In this document: piece after piece, positions 38,110 through 47,137 of the stretch | Position numbering within the stretch: the stretch's first letter is position 1 | Layout: each line of letters starts with the position of its first letter | DNA from: Brevibacillus porteri | GTDB lineage: Bacteria > Bacillota > Bacilli > Brevibacillales > Brevibacillaceae | NCBI RefSeq assembly: GCF_003013475.1 | Contig: NZ_PXZO01000039.1 | Coordinates: 53,031 to 117,030, forward strand | DNA: 64,000 nt | Reading direction: 5' to 3' | The notes under the pieces: model-generated | Told to the model about the DNA's origin: nothing | Databases searched by the model: none | What the model saw: the letters and a program-made list of their open reading frames with translations, nothing else | Made by a program: the position numbers and the translations under genes

Positions 38110-39156
38110 ATGAAGAAAGTTCTATCCGTGCTTTCTGTGGCAACACTCAGCCTGTCGCTCGTTCTCGCTGGCTGCGGAAGCAAACCAGAAGCACAGCCTC
38201 AAGGCCAAACTGGTAGCAATGGTGGTGCTCCAGCTGCTAAAGCTATCAAAGTAGGTATGGTTACAGACGTTGGCGGCGTAAACGACAACTCCTTTAACCA
38301 GAGTGCTTGGGAAGGGCTGCAAAAACTCCAAACCGATTTGAATCTCCCGAAAGAAAACGTAAACTATCTGCAATCAAAATCAGATGCTGACTATGTACCA
38401 AACCTGACTCAATTCGTAAAAGACGGTTGGGATCTGACTTGGGGTATCGGCTTCCTGATGGGTGACCACCTGAAAAAAGTAGCAGATGAAAACAAAAACG
38501 CAAAATTGGCGATCATCGACGCTGAAGTAGATGCTCCTAACGTAGCATCTGTACTCTTCAAAGAGCATGAAGGCTCCTTCCTCGCTGGTGTTGTTGCAGC
38601 GAAGATGACGAAATCAAAAAAAGTTGGTTTCGTTGGTGGCGTTGATATCCCGGTAATCAAACGCTTTGATCTTGGCTTTGAAGCAGGTGTAAAAGCTGTT
38701 GACCCAAGCATTCAAGTAATCAAAGTATACACTGGTGCTTTTGATAAACCAGACATGGGTAAATCTACGGCTTCCTCTATGTACGGTCAAGGTGTGGACA
38801 TCATCTTCCACGCTTCCGGCGGTACAGGTGACGGTGTGTTCAACGAAGCAAAAGACCGTAAAGCTAAAGGCGAAAACGTATGGGTAATCGGTGTTGACAA
38901 AGACCAATCCCTGACTTTTGGCGACGAGATCACATTGACTTCCATGGTAAAACGTGTTGACGAAGCAGTTATTCGTGTAGCGAAAGACTTGTCTGAGGGT
39001 AAATTCAAAGGTGGAGTACAATGGCTCGGACTGGCTGAAAACGGTGTAGGTCTGGCTGACACTTCCACGAAGAACGTTCCTGAAGACGTACTGAAACTGG
39101 TTGAAGAATACAAGCAAAAAATCGTTAAAGGCGAAATCACAGTTCCTGACAAGTAA
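38110..39156 (+). CDS. nupN: BMP/PnrA-family nucleoside-binding lipoprotein
   Basis: Extracellular solute-binding lipoprotein of a nucleoside ABC importer. The signal peptide ends in the lipobox LAGC, giving a lipidated Cys22, followed by a Gly/Gln/Pro/Ala-rich tether to ~45. The BMP domain shows VGMVTDVGGVNDNSFNQSAWEGL, SVLFKEHEGSFLAGVVAAKMT, and VWVIGVDKDQ. At 348 residues it matches PnrA/NupN. A GGGGGT ribosome-binding site precedes it. Together with the next three genes it corresponds to NupNOPQ-type purine nucleoside transporters; the exact substrate is inferred. Confidence 0.88.
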   Translation: MKKVLSVLSVATLSLSLVLAGCGSKPEAQPQGQTGSNGGAPAAKAIKVGMVTDVGGVNDNSFNQSAWEGLQKLQTDLNLPKENVNYLQSKSDADYVPNLTQFVKDGWDLTWGIGFLMGDHLKKVADENKNAKLAIIDAEVDAPNVASVLFKEHEGSFLAGVVAAKMTKSKKVGFVGGVDIPVIKRFDLGFEAGVKAVDPSIQVIKVYTGAFDKPDMGKSTASSMYGQGVDIIFHASGGTGDGVFNEAKDRKAKGENVWVIGVDKDQSLTFGDEITLTSMVKRVDEAVIRVAKDLSEGKFKGGVQWLGLAENGVGLADTSTKNVPEDVLKLVEEYKQKIVKGEITVPDK

Positions 39157-39176
39157 AAACTAAGGAAGCTGCAAAT

Positions 39177-39209
39177 GGACAAGGCTGGTTCGAGCTACTG
39201 GCCTTGTCC
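39177..39209 (+). other. Hairpin between the binding-protein and ATPase genes
   Basis: Nine perfect base pairs (GGACAAGGC with GCCTTGTCC) with a 15-nt loop and a weak T-stretch. Such hairpins after solute-binding genes often let that gene be made in excess of the membrane components. Confidence 0.7.
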
Positions 39210-39249
39210 TTTACCTTCACAATAGACCCGAAAAATGGGGTGAGCATGC

Positions 39250-40791
39250 ATGAACTCGGTAAAAAAAGTGGTTGAAATGAGAGGGATCACAAAACGGTTC
39301 CCAGGCATTATTGCGAATGACAGTATTACGCTGTCCGTAGGTAAAGGTGAAATTCATGCGCTGCTCGGAGAGAATGGCGCGGGTAAGTCCACACTCATGA
39401 ATATCTTGTTCGGTCTATATCAGCCGGATGAAGGCGAAATTCTGATTAACGAGAAAGTTGTACAGATCACCAGTCCAAAGATTGCAAACGACCTTGGTAT
39501 CGGAATGGTTCACCAACATTTTATGCTCGTAGAAACATTTACAGTCACGGAAAACATTGTGCTAGGAAATGAACCGAAAAACGGGTTGAAGATAGATATT
39601 CAAAGCGCTGAGAAAGCGGTAGAAAAACTGTCGAATCAATACGGGCTCAAAGTTGATCCGAGAGCAAAAATTCAGGATATCTCAGTTGGGATGCAGCAGC
39701 GTGTAGAGATTTTGAAAACGCTTTATCGCGGTGCGGACATCTTGATTTTTGATGAGCCTACGGCTGTATTGACGCCGCAGGAAATCCATGAACTTATCGA
39801 GATCATGCATAACTTGGTAAAAGAAGGTAAGACGATTATCCTGATCACACACAAGCTGAAAGAAATTATGGCAGTATGTGACGCGGTAACAATTATTCGT
39901 CGCGGAAAAGTCATTGATTCCGTTTTGGTAAAAGATACGAATCCAGACGACTTGGCTGCAAAAATGGTTGGTCGTGAAGTAAACTTCCGCGTGGATAAAA
40001 CGGAAGCAAAACCTAAAGATACGATCTTGGCCGTAGAGAAATTGACTGCAATGGGGAACCGCGGTGTGAATGCACTGAACAATCTTAGCTTAGAGGTTCG
40101 CGCGGGTGAAATTCTTGGAATTGCAGGAGTCGACGGAAATGGCCAAAGTGAACTGATTGAAGTATTAACTGGCTTACGTAAAGCAACAAGTGGGCGTGTC
40201 CTTCTTAATGGCAAAGAAATTACGAATCAAAGTCCGCGAAACATTTCGGAATCAGGATTGTCTCACATTCCAGAAGACCGACATAAGCGAGGATTGGTTC
40301 TTGATTTCACCATGAGTGAAAACATGGTATTGGAAACGTATTTCCATCCAACGTTTTGCAAAGGCGGTTTTCTTGATTATGGCGCCATTGACAAGCATGC
40401 GGCCAAGCTTATCGAAGAATTCGACGTTCGAACTCCGAGTATTTACACGCCAGCACGAGCGCTTTCGGGAGGAAACCAACAGAAGGCAATTATTGCCCGC
40501 GAAGTGGACAAGAACCCGGATTTGCTGATTGCGGCTCAACCTACTCGTGGCTTGGACGTAGGGGCTATCGAATTCATTCATCGCAGACTAATTGATCAAC
40601 GCGATCAAGGAAAAGCAGTTCTCTTGCTTTCCTTAGAATTGGATGAGGTTATCAATTTGTCCGACCGGATTGCGGTTATTTATGAGGGAGCTATTGTGGG
40701 GATTGTCGATGCGAAATCGACATCGGAGCAAGAGCTCGGCTTGATGATGTCCGGCGGAAAAGTAATGCAAGGAGGGGGAAACGATGAATAG
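39250..40791 (+). CDS. nupO: Nucleoside ABC transporter ATP-binding protein
   Basis: A 513-residue double-cassette ATPase like those for ribose and nucleosides. The first cassette has Walker A GENGAGKST, signature-like ISVGMQQRVEILK and Walker B ILIFDEPTAVLTP. The second has a degenerate Walker A (GVDGNGQSE) and signature LSGGNQQKAI, with DLLIAAQPTRGLDVG instead of a full Walker B. One competent and one degenerate site is normal for this subfamily. ATG 39250 follows GGGGTGAGC. It overlaps the first permease by 8 bp. Confidence 0.9.
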   Translation: MNSVKKVVEMRGITKRFPGIIANDSITLSVGKGEIHALLGENGAGKSTLMNILFGLYQPDEGEILINEKVVQITSPKIANDLGIGMVHQHFMLVETFTVTENIVLGNEPKNGLKIDIQSAEKAVEKLSNQYGLKVDPRAKIQDISVGMQQRVEILKTLYRGADILIFDEPTAVLTPQEIHELIEIMHNLVKEGKTIILITHKLKEIMAVCDAVTIIRRGKVIDSVLVKDTNPDDLAAKMVGREVNFRVDKTEAKPKDTILAVEKLTAMGNRGVNALNNLSLEVRAGEILGIAGVDGNGQSELIEVLTGLRKATSGRVLLNGKEITNQSPRNISESGLSHIPEDRHKRGLVLDFTMSENMVLETYFHPTFCKGGFLDYGAIDKHAAKLIEEFDVRTPSIYTPARALSGGNQQKAIIAREVDKNPDLLIAAQPTRGLDVGAIEFIHRRLIDQRDQGKAVLLLSLELDEVINLSDRIAVIYEGAIVGIVDAKSTSEQELGLMMSGGKVMQGGGNDE

Positions 40792-41857
40792 AGTTATTGC
40801 GGTCTTCACGAAAGAATCGTTTCTCGTTCCTGCCGTTGCGATCATTCTTGGTCTTTTGACTGGGGCAATTGCAATGTTGGCAGGTGGATTTAATCCAATC
40901 GATGCCTATACGGCTTTGCTTAAAAAAGTATTTGGTAACGCGTATAACTTTGGGGAAACGATTCGCCAAATTACGCCTTTGATCTTTACAGGTTTGGCTG
41001 TAGCGTTTGCTTTCCGTACAGGTCTCTTTAACATCGGGGCAGAAGGTCAATTTATCGTAGGGATGATTGCTTCTACTGTTGTAGGTGTTTCTTTTGACCT
41101 TCCAGCTATCATACATGCTCCACTTGCTATCATTGCAGGTGCTGTAGCAGGTGGTTTGTGGGGTGCCATTGCCGGTTATTTGAAAGCAGCCCGTGGTGTC
41201 AATGAGGTTATTACCAGCATTATGTTGAACTGGGTAGCTCTTTACTTTGCAAACTGGGTCATGAATGCCTTCTTTATTCCAGCAGGTAAACAAACATCTG
41301 AAGAGGTAAAGGATTCAGCGATCATTACCATTGGATGGCTCGCTGAAATGTTTGACAATGCTCGTTTGCACTGGGGTACACTGATTGCCGTACTCGCAGC
41401 TATTTTCTTCTATATCATCCTTTGGAAAACAAAATCTGGTTTTGAATTGCGTTCCGTTGGTTTGAACCCGCATGCTTCTGAGTATGCTGGTATGAACGTG
41501 AATCGTAATGTTGTAAAGGCTATGTTTATTGGTGGTATGTTTGCAGGAATTGGTGGAGCTACTGAGATTTTGGGCGTATTCCACTATCAAGCGATTATGA
41601 CGCAGCATACTGGCTATGGCTTTGATGGAATCGCGGTAGCATTGATTGGCGGAAATACACCATTCGGGGTTATCCTTGCTGCCATATTGTTTGGGGTTCT
41701 CACATTCGGTGCGAGCGGTATGCAATTTAGTGCAGGTGTACCGTTTGAGTTGATTCGTGTCGTGATTGCTTCCGTTATTTTCTTCGTTGCTGCACATGGC
41801 ATCGTGAAAATGTTTATTAAGCCGATCTTGAAGAAGAAAAAGGAAGGTGGAAACTGA
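40784..41857 (+). CDS. nupP: Nucleoside ABC transporter permease 1
   Basis: An inner-membrane permease of 357 residues in the BPD_transp_2 family. About eight to ten membrane segments are visible. Conserved parts are TGLAVAFAFRTGLFNIGAEGQF, ARGVNEVITSIMLNW and the loop LRSVGLNPHASEYAGMNV. AGGAGGGGGAAACG precedes ATG 40784. It pairs with the next permease to form the heterodimeric channel. Confidence 0.9.
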   Translation: MNRVIAVFTKESFLVPAVAIILGLLTGAIAMLAGGFNPIDAYTALLKKVFGNAYNFGETIRQITPLIFTGLAVAFAFRTGLFNIGAEGQFIVGMIASTVVGVSFDLPAIIHAPLAIIAGAVAGGLWGAIAGYLKAARGVNEVITSIMLNWVALYFANWVMNAFFIPAGKQTSEEVKDSAIITIGWLAEMFDNARLHWGTLIAVLAAIFFYIILWKTKSGFELRSVGLNPHASEYAGMNVNRNVVKAMFIGGMFAGIGGATEILGVFHYQAIMTQHTGYGFDGIAVALIGGNTPFGVILAAILFGVLTFGASGMQFSAGVPFELIRVVIASVIFFVAAHGIVKMFIKPILKKKKEGGN

Positions 41858-42816
41858 TGGATTGGGGATTAATTCTTAGCAACCTCGTTCATGATACCAT
41901 CGTGTTTTCCACTGCCTTGATTTTTGCCGCATTGGGTGGACTGTACTCCGAGCGTTCTGGTGTCGTGAACATTGCGCTAGAAGGTATGATGATTATCGGT
42001 GCTTTTACTGGTGCCGTAATGACCTATGCTTTCCAAGATTCACTTGGTGCTTGGGCACCGTGGGTCGGATTTATTGCAGCGGGGATTGCTGGTTCTATTT
42101 TTGCACTCCCACATGCTGTTGCTTCGGTAACGTTTAAAGCGGACCAGACCGTCAGCGGTGTGGCCCTGAACTTCTTGGCAGCTGGACTTTCCATCTACCT
42201 GACCAAAATTATTTTTAACGGAGCAGGTCAGACAACGACATTGAACTCAGTGTTTAACAAATTCAGTATTCCTGGATTGAGTGAAATTCCGTATATCGGA
42301 CATGCCATTTTTGAGGCTTATCCTACGAGCTATCTAGCTTTCATTGCAGTTTTCCTTACTTGGTATATTGTTTTCAAGACACCATTCGGATTGCGCTTGC
42401 GTGCAGTTGGTGAGCATCCGCGTGCTGCTGATACAGTAGGGATCAATGTTAAGAGAATGCGCTACACAGCTGTTATGATCAGTGGTATGCTGGCTGCGTT
42501 GGGTGGAGCTACCATTTCTTTGACGACAACCAGTAACTTTTCCCATAACACGGTTTCCGGACAAGGGTTTATCGCGATTGCGGCCTTGATCTTTGGTAAA
42601 TGGCATCCAATGGGTGCGATGGGAGCAGCTTTATTCTTTGGTGTCGCTCAAGCGATCAAGTCTTTGGTACAAATCTTCGGATTGACCAATTACATTCCTA
42701 CTGAATTTATTTTCATGCTTCCGTACGTACTGACGATTCTCGTAATGGCTGGTCTGGTAGGGCGATCCAGTGCTCCAGCGGCCCTCGGCAAACCTTACGA
42801 TACGGGATCGCGTTAA
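41857..42816 (+). CDS. nupQ: Nucleoside ABC transporter permease 2
   Basis: Second permease, 319 residues, same family but shorter at the N-terminus. Typical stretches are LGGLYSERSGVVNIALEGMM, FKADQTVSGVALNFLAAG and RLRAVGEHPRAADTVGINV. The ATG shares one base with the preceding stop (TGATG), with GAAGGTGGAAAC as ribosome-binding site. It ends the ymfC-linked transporter cluster; no clear terminator follows. Confidence 0.9.
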   Translation: MDWGLILSNLVHDTIVFSTALIFAALGGLYSERSGVVNIALEGMMIIGAFTGAVMTYAFQDSLGAWAPWVGFIAAGIAGSIFALPHAVASVTFKADQTVSGVALNFLAAGLSIYLTKIIFNGAGQTTTLNSVFNKFSIPGLSEIPYIGHAIFEAYPTSYLAFIAVFLTWYIVFKTPFGLRLRAVGEHPRAADTVGINVKRMRYTAVMISGMLAALGGATISLTTTSNFSHNTVSGQGFIAIAALIFGKWHPMGAMGAALFFGVAQAIKSLVQIFGLTNYIPTEFIFMLPYVLTILVMAGLVGRSSAPAALGKPYDTGSR

Positions 42817-42944
42817 TCATTCGTTGACAAAATTTAGCGTCTAGAACCTGTCACTTCCCCTGTGCGATAATTTTTGTGACTGCTTGCGGTCCGCAAAAAA
42901 CGGTCCTATCCGTATTTGCAAATTGTCTGTGGGGAGGGAAAAAG

Positions 42945-44123
42945 ATGAACCGCTGTCTACATCAGTACAGCAGTTATCGATGGAACAGGATTCTAGGCGC
43001 TTTTGTTTTTTGCCTGATGATAGCAGTATCCGGTGGAATGGTTTCAGCAAAAGAGCCAGGACCGATCATTTCTGTCGTTGTCGATGGAATGGGAGTCCAA
43101 TCAGATGTATCACCAATCCATCGAAATGGGCGCATGCTCGTTCCGATACGAGTAGTAGCGGAGGCAACAGGATCAGAAGTAAGCTACGATTCAGATACGC
43201 AAAAAGTATTGCTCAACAAAAAAGGCAGGCATATCACCCTGACAATTGGAAGCCAGACTGCGAACGTAGATGGAAAACGTTTGAAGATGGATGTTTCTCC
43301 AATCATTGTGAATAAGCGGACGCTTGTTCCGATCCGATTTATCTCCGAGGCATTTGGCTATCAAGTTCAATGGGATGAGACGTCGGCTGTTGCATACATA
43401 CAATCCAAAACTGTGGAAGACAAGGCTGCGAGTGTGAAATACTCCTTTAATCCATATGTCGTTCAACAGGGAGATACCTTATCAAAAATTGCAGCTCGCC
43501 ACGACACGAACATGAGTGCCATTCAAAAAAATAACCCTCTCTCTTCTGATGAGTTACTGGTAGGCCAAATTTTATTTTTGCCAGAAGGTGCACAAAGAGC
43601 TGAGCATCCCATTGCCACAAAAGTTGCGGATGATCAATTGATTGGGAAACAATTTCGGTTTCCTTTCCACGATAATAGTAGGTATGAGCCGTATGGGGAT
43701 AGCTTCGGGTCCGATCGAGAGTGGACCGAGTCGAATAGCGGCAGTGTCCGTAATCACGAGGGCATCGACATTATGGCACCGAAAGGAACGCCGATTTACT
43801 CGGTATCCGATGGGACGATCAACAAAGTGGGCTGGAATACGTATGGTGGCTGGAGAGTAAACATTACGGATGAGAATGGCCAATATCGGATGTATTACGC
43901 TCATTTGCAGGCGTATGCGCCAGGATTGCATGTAGGGAAAACCATAAAAGCTGGACAGCTGATCGGTTTTGTTGGAGATACAGGCTACGGTGGAACTGGT
44001 ACAGTGGGAATGTTTGAACCTCACCTGCATTTTGGCCTCTATCGTAACAGCACGGGGAAAGCAATCGATCCGTATGATTACTTGCGGATTTGGGAGCAAA
44101 ATAAAGTGGAGAGTCTCCTCTAA
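42945..44123 (+). CDS. M23 metallopeptidase with stalk and LysM domains
   Basis: A secreted cell-wall endopeptidase of 392 residues. After an N-terminal signal/anchor (GAFVFCLMIAVSGGMVSA) come copper-amine-oxidase-N-like stalk modules (~40-145, with RMLVPIRVVAEATG and RTLVPIRFISEAFG as two repeat signatures). A LysM peptidoglycan-binding domain (YVVQQGDTLSKIAARHDTN) and a C-terminal M23 domain follow. The zinc ligands are His271 and Asp275 in HEGID and His362 in HLHFG, so it should be active. ATG 42945 follows GGGGAGGG. It may act in growth or sporulation wall remodelling; no closer assignment is possible. Confidence 0.88.
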   Translation: MNRCLHQYSSYRWNRILGAFVFCLMIAVSGGMVSAKEPGPIISVVVDGMGVQSDVSPIHRNGRMLVPIRVVAEATGSEVSYDSDTQKVLLNKKGRHITLTIGSQTANVDGKRLKMDVSPIIVNKRTLVPIRFISEAFGYQVQWDETSAVAYIQSKTVEDKAASVKYSFNPYVVQQGDTLSKIAARHDTNMSAIQKNNPLSSDELLVGQILFLPEGAQRAEHPIATKVADDQLIGKQFRFPFHDNSRYEPYGDSFGSDREWTESNSGSVRNHEGIDIMAPKGTPIYSVSDGTINKVGWNTYGGWRVNITDENGQYRMYYAHLQAYAPGLHVGKTIKAGQLIGFVGDTGYGGTGTVGMFEPHLHFGLYRNSTGKAIDPYDYLRIWEQNKVESLL

Positions 44124-44176
44124 TATTTGGACAAACTACTACGGAGTACCTTCACGAATAAAAGGAGGCCCGTCGT

Positions 44177-44332
44177 ATGTGGACTTGTCCGTACTGTGGG
44201 GGAAGCCACGGCTTACCCTTTCATGATGAGCAGTTGGATGGCATGCTCTGTCTCTCCTCTGATTGCGGTCGATTTGTTGAAGAGCATAGCACATCGGATG
44301 ATCCTCGAGACTGGGATGCGATGGATATGTAA
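44177..44332 (+). CDS. 51-residue zinc-ribbon microprotein
   Basis: A short gene with strong signals: AAAGGAGG ribosome-binding site 8 bp before ATG 44177, and a good terminator right after the TAA. The product reads CPYCGGSHGLPFHDE near the start, then a CLSSDC pair ~20 residues later, giving a CxxC-Cx4C zinc-ribbon-like knuckle. The C-terminal half is acidic (SDDPRDWDAMDM). No family is recognised. It could be a zinc-binding regulator or a nucleic-acid adaptor; the acidic tail argues against simple DNA binding. Confidence 0.75.
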   Translation: MWTCPYCGGSHGLPFHDEQLDGMLCLSSDCGRFVEEHSTSDDPRDWDAMDM

Positions 44333-44334
44333 GG

Positions 44335-44380
44335 AAAAGAGTGAACGCCCTTCGTAAAAAGGTGCGTTTGCTCTTTTTTT
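44335..44380 (+). terminator. Intrinsic terminator after the zinc-ribbon gene
   Basis: A long stem with mismatches (AAAAGAG...AACGC...CTT with AAGG...GCGTT...CTCTTTT) ends in seven T, 2 bp after the stop. Confidence 0.85.
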
Positions 44381-44461
44381 ATATAATGGAAGCGCTGTGA
44401 TTTGCGTATTACGGGACTTGCGTGAGCGCATAGGATGAAGCACTGGGATATATAATGGAAG
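44380..44461 (+). repeat. Direct repeat carrying two TATAAT boxes
   Basis: The 13-bp sequence TATATAATGGAAG occurs at 44380-44392 and again at 44449-44461. Each contains a perfect TATAAT, but neither has a recognisable -35. They lie in the 208-bp spacer before ymfF and may be a local duplication. Confidence 0.6.
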
Positions 44462-44540
44462 ATTCTGATGCTTGATGCCCTGACAATTGGTTACAATAGA
44501 GAAGAGTATGAGTAAGCTGATGGAGAAGGGAGATTGGACT

Positions 44541-45836
44541 ATGACTGCTTCTACAACCGAAATTGCATTTCAAAGCTCCCAAATCAATGGGATGAACGTA
44601 CATATCCTTCCAACCGAAAAGTTCAAGACAACGACGATCGTGACGATGATTGAACAAGCGCTATCGGAGGAGCACGTAACGAAAACAGCATTGCTTGCGA
44701 TGGTCATGAAACGTGCCAGCGCTCGTTTTCCAGAAACGAAACTATTGCGAGCACATTTGGATTTCCTGTATGGTGCCATTTTTGATGTCGATGTCATGAA
44801 AAAAGGCGAGCGGCAAATCCTGCAAATTTATATGGAAGTACCGAATGAAAAGTATTTGTCCAATGAATCCTCACTTTTGGAGCAGGCTATCGAATTCGTA
44901 GGAGATATGCTCGTCAGACCGTATGTACAAGACAACGCTTTTTCCGAAAAGTACTTGGCACAGGAAAAAGAGACGCTACGAAAACGGATGGAGAGTTTGA
45001 TCGACGACAAAATGAAGTATGCGAACCAACGCGTGACAGAAGAAATGTGTAAAGGTGAACCATTCTCTCTTCTCGTCCAAGGTCGTGTGGCGGATTTGCC
45101 AAAGATCACTGGTCAGGAGCTGTATCAATATTTTAAAGAAGTAACGACGACAAATCCGATCAATATGTTCGTGGTCGGCGATGTTGATCAGCAGGAAGTA
45201 AGCGAGGCTATTCGCAAGCATATCCCAGTGGAGCGTTCCCAAGTAGGAGAACTGCAGATCGCATTAACGGCGAAGGATGTATCGGCTGAACGCGAAGTGA
45301 TCGATCGACTCGATGTCAACCAAGCAAAGCTCAACATCGGTTGCCGCACGCAGATCACTTATAAGGATGACGATTACCCGACGCTGCTCTTGTTCAACGG
45401 GATTTTAGGCGGTTTTCCGCACTCCAAGCTGTTTGTCAACGTCCGTGAAAAAGAAAGTCTCGCTTACTATGCCGTTTCCAGGCTTGAGAGCCACAAAGGG
45501 ATTCTCATGATTATGTCCGGGATTGATGTTAGCAAATATCAACGTGCGGTTGAGATTATTAAGCAGCAGCTTGATCTGATGCAACAAGGAACCATATCGG
45601 ATGAGGAAATGAGCCAAACGCGTGCAACTTTGTCTAACCAGTTCCGTGAGCTGTTGGACAGTGCGCGCGGGATGATTGATTTTACGTACAATGGTGTGAT
45701 TAGTGGACGTCCTCGGAAAATCGAAGAGCTTTTGGCGGGGATCAACCAAGCGACCATTGAGGATATCAAGAAGGTAGCAAGCAAGGTGACGATTGATACG
45801 ATTTATCTGCTGCGGGACAAGAAGGGAGAGGCATAA
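44541..45836 (+). CDS. ymfF: M16 peptidase-like protein lacking the zinc motif (YmfF)
   Basis: A 431-residue M16B-fold protein without the HxxEH zinc motif, so presumably non-catalytic. The second half keeps the family's RKESLAYY-like element (VREKESLAYYAVSRLES). It is immediately followed by ymfH, which has the intact motif; M16B enzymes often work as pairs of one catalytic and one inactive subunit. ATG 44541 follows GAAGGGAG with correct spacing. The natural substrate is unknown. Confidence 0.88.
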   Translation: MTASTTEIAFQSSQINGMNVHILPTEKFKTTTIVTMIEQALSEEHVTKTALLAMVMKRASARFPETKLLRAHLDFLYGAIFDVDVMKKGERQILQIYMEVPNEKYLSNESSLLEQAIEFVGDMLVRPYVQDNAFSEKYLAQEKETLRKRMESLIDDKMKYANQRVTEEMCKGEPFSLLVQGRVADLPKITGQELYQYFKEVTTTNPINMFVVGDVDQQEVSEAIRKHIPVERSQVGELQIALTAKDVSAEREVIDRLDVNQAKLNIGCRTQITYKDDDYPTLLLFNGILGGFPHSKLFVNVREKESLAYYAVSRLESHKGILMIMSGIDVSKYQRAVEIIKQQLDLMQQGTISDEEMSQTRATLSNQFRELLDSARGMIDFTYNGVISGRPRKIEELLAGINQATIEDIKKVASKVTIDTIYLLRDKKGEA

Positions 45837-45837
45837 G

Positions 45838-47130
45838 ATGCAGACCACTGTCTTTGAACAAGTAAATGAAACGGTATATCATGAAACTCTCCAAAATGGA
45901 TTGCAAGTTTATCTGGTTCCCAAACAGGGCTTCAGCAAAACATACGCTGTGTTCACTACGCGTTACGGCTCCATTGACAGCCATTTCCGCACTCGAAGCG
46001 GGGAAGAAATCAATGTTCCCGACGGCATTGCGCATTTTCTTGAGCACAAAATGTTTGAGAAGAAAGATCGGGATGTCATGCACGAATTCAGTAAAAACGG
46101 GGCGAGCTGTAATGCATTCACGAGCTTCAATCGTACCGCTTATTTGTTTTCGTGCACAGATAAGCTAGATGACAATCTGAATCTGCTGCTCGATTATGTG
46201 CAGGACCCATATTTTACAGATGCCAGTGTAGAAAAGGAAAAAGGAATCATTGGCCAGGAAATCACCATGTACGATGACAATCCTGACTGGAAGGTGTACA
46301 TGAACCTCTTGAAGGCCATGTACCAAAAGTATCCGATTAACATTGAGATTGCGGGTACGATCGAGACGATCTCTCATATTACAAAAGAATATTTGTATCA
46401 GTGCTATGAAACGTTTTATCATCCTGCCAATATGCTCCTATTGGTCGTGGGTTCCTTCGAACCAGAAGCGATCATGAAGCTCATTCGTGAAAATCAGGGA
46501 GCAAAGGAGTTTGCTCCTGCGCCACAAATCACGCGCGTTTTTCCAGAAGAGCCATCAGCTCCAGCGGAAGCGAAAGTAGAAGCGTTTCTAACAGTTGGCT
46601 TGCCCAAATGCATGATCGGAATCAAGGAAAAGGAAAACGGTCTAACCAAGGAAGCCTTGTTAAAACGCGAGTTGACTACTAAACTGGTATTGGACATCGC
46701 GTTCGGCACAAGCTCCGCTGTCTATGAGCGTTTGTATGACAGTGAGCTGATTACGGAAAGCTTTGATTTTGACTACAGCAGCGAGCAGGATTATGCGTAT
46801 ACGATCATTGGTGGAGATACACCTGATCCAGAGCGTTTAGTGGAAACGATCAAAGCAGAAATCGAACAGTTGAAGCAAAACGGTATAGCCCAAGATGACT
46901 TTGAGCGTGCGAAGCGTAAAAAAATCGGAAACTTCCTGCGTTCTCTAAACTCCGTGGAGTTTATCGCTAACCAGTTTACCAGCTTCAAATTTAACGGAAA
47001 TGATCTGTTTTCCGTAGTGCCAACCTTGGAGTCGATCACACGCGAAGATGTGGAAAAACGTTTGAAGGAGCATTTTTTAATCGAGCAGATGGCTGTTTCC
47101 ATCGTTCGTTCCGCTTCGCCACAGGAGTAA
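45838..47130 (+). CDS. ymfH: M16 family zinc peptidase, catalytic (YmfH)
   Basis: A 430-residue M16B metallopeptidase with the inverted zinc motif HFLEH at residues 66-70 and the downstream IIGQEITMYDDNPDW glutamate region. The start ATG 45838 has GAAGGGAG in the end of ymfF and overlaps almost end-to-end with it (1-bp gap), pointing to fixed stoichiometry. I infer a heterodimeric peptidase with YmfF. Alternative: a self-sufficient peptidase with YmfF as regulator. Confidence 0.9.
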   Translation: MQTTVFEQVNETVYHETLQNGLQVYLVPKQGFSKTYAVFTTRYGSIDSHFRTRSGEEINVPDGIAHFLEHKMFEKKDRDVMHEFSKNGASCNAFTSFNRTAYLFSCTDKLDDNLNLLLDYVQDPYFTDASVEKEKGIIGQEITMYDDNPDWKVYMNLLKAMYQKYPINIEIAGTIETISHITKEYLYQCYETFYHPANMLLLVVGSFEPEAIMKLIRENQGAKEFAPAPQITRVFPEEPSAPAEAKVEAFLTVGLPKCMIGIKEKENGLTKEALLKRELTTKLVLDIAFGTSSAVYERLYDSELITESFDFDYSSEQDYAYTIIGGDTPDPERLVETIKAEIEQLKQNGIAQDDFERAKRKKIGNFLRSLNSVEFIANQFTSFKFNGNDLFSVVPTLESITREDVEKRLKEHFLIEQMAVSIVRSASPQE

Positions 47131-47137
47131 TGTATTC

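Noticed and set aside
42824..42871. TTGACA at 42824 and GATAAT at 42866 as the M23 gene promoter
   Set aside because: They are 36 bp apart, far beyond promoter spacing, and neither has a proper partner.
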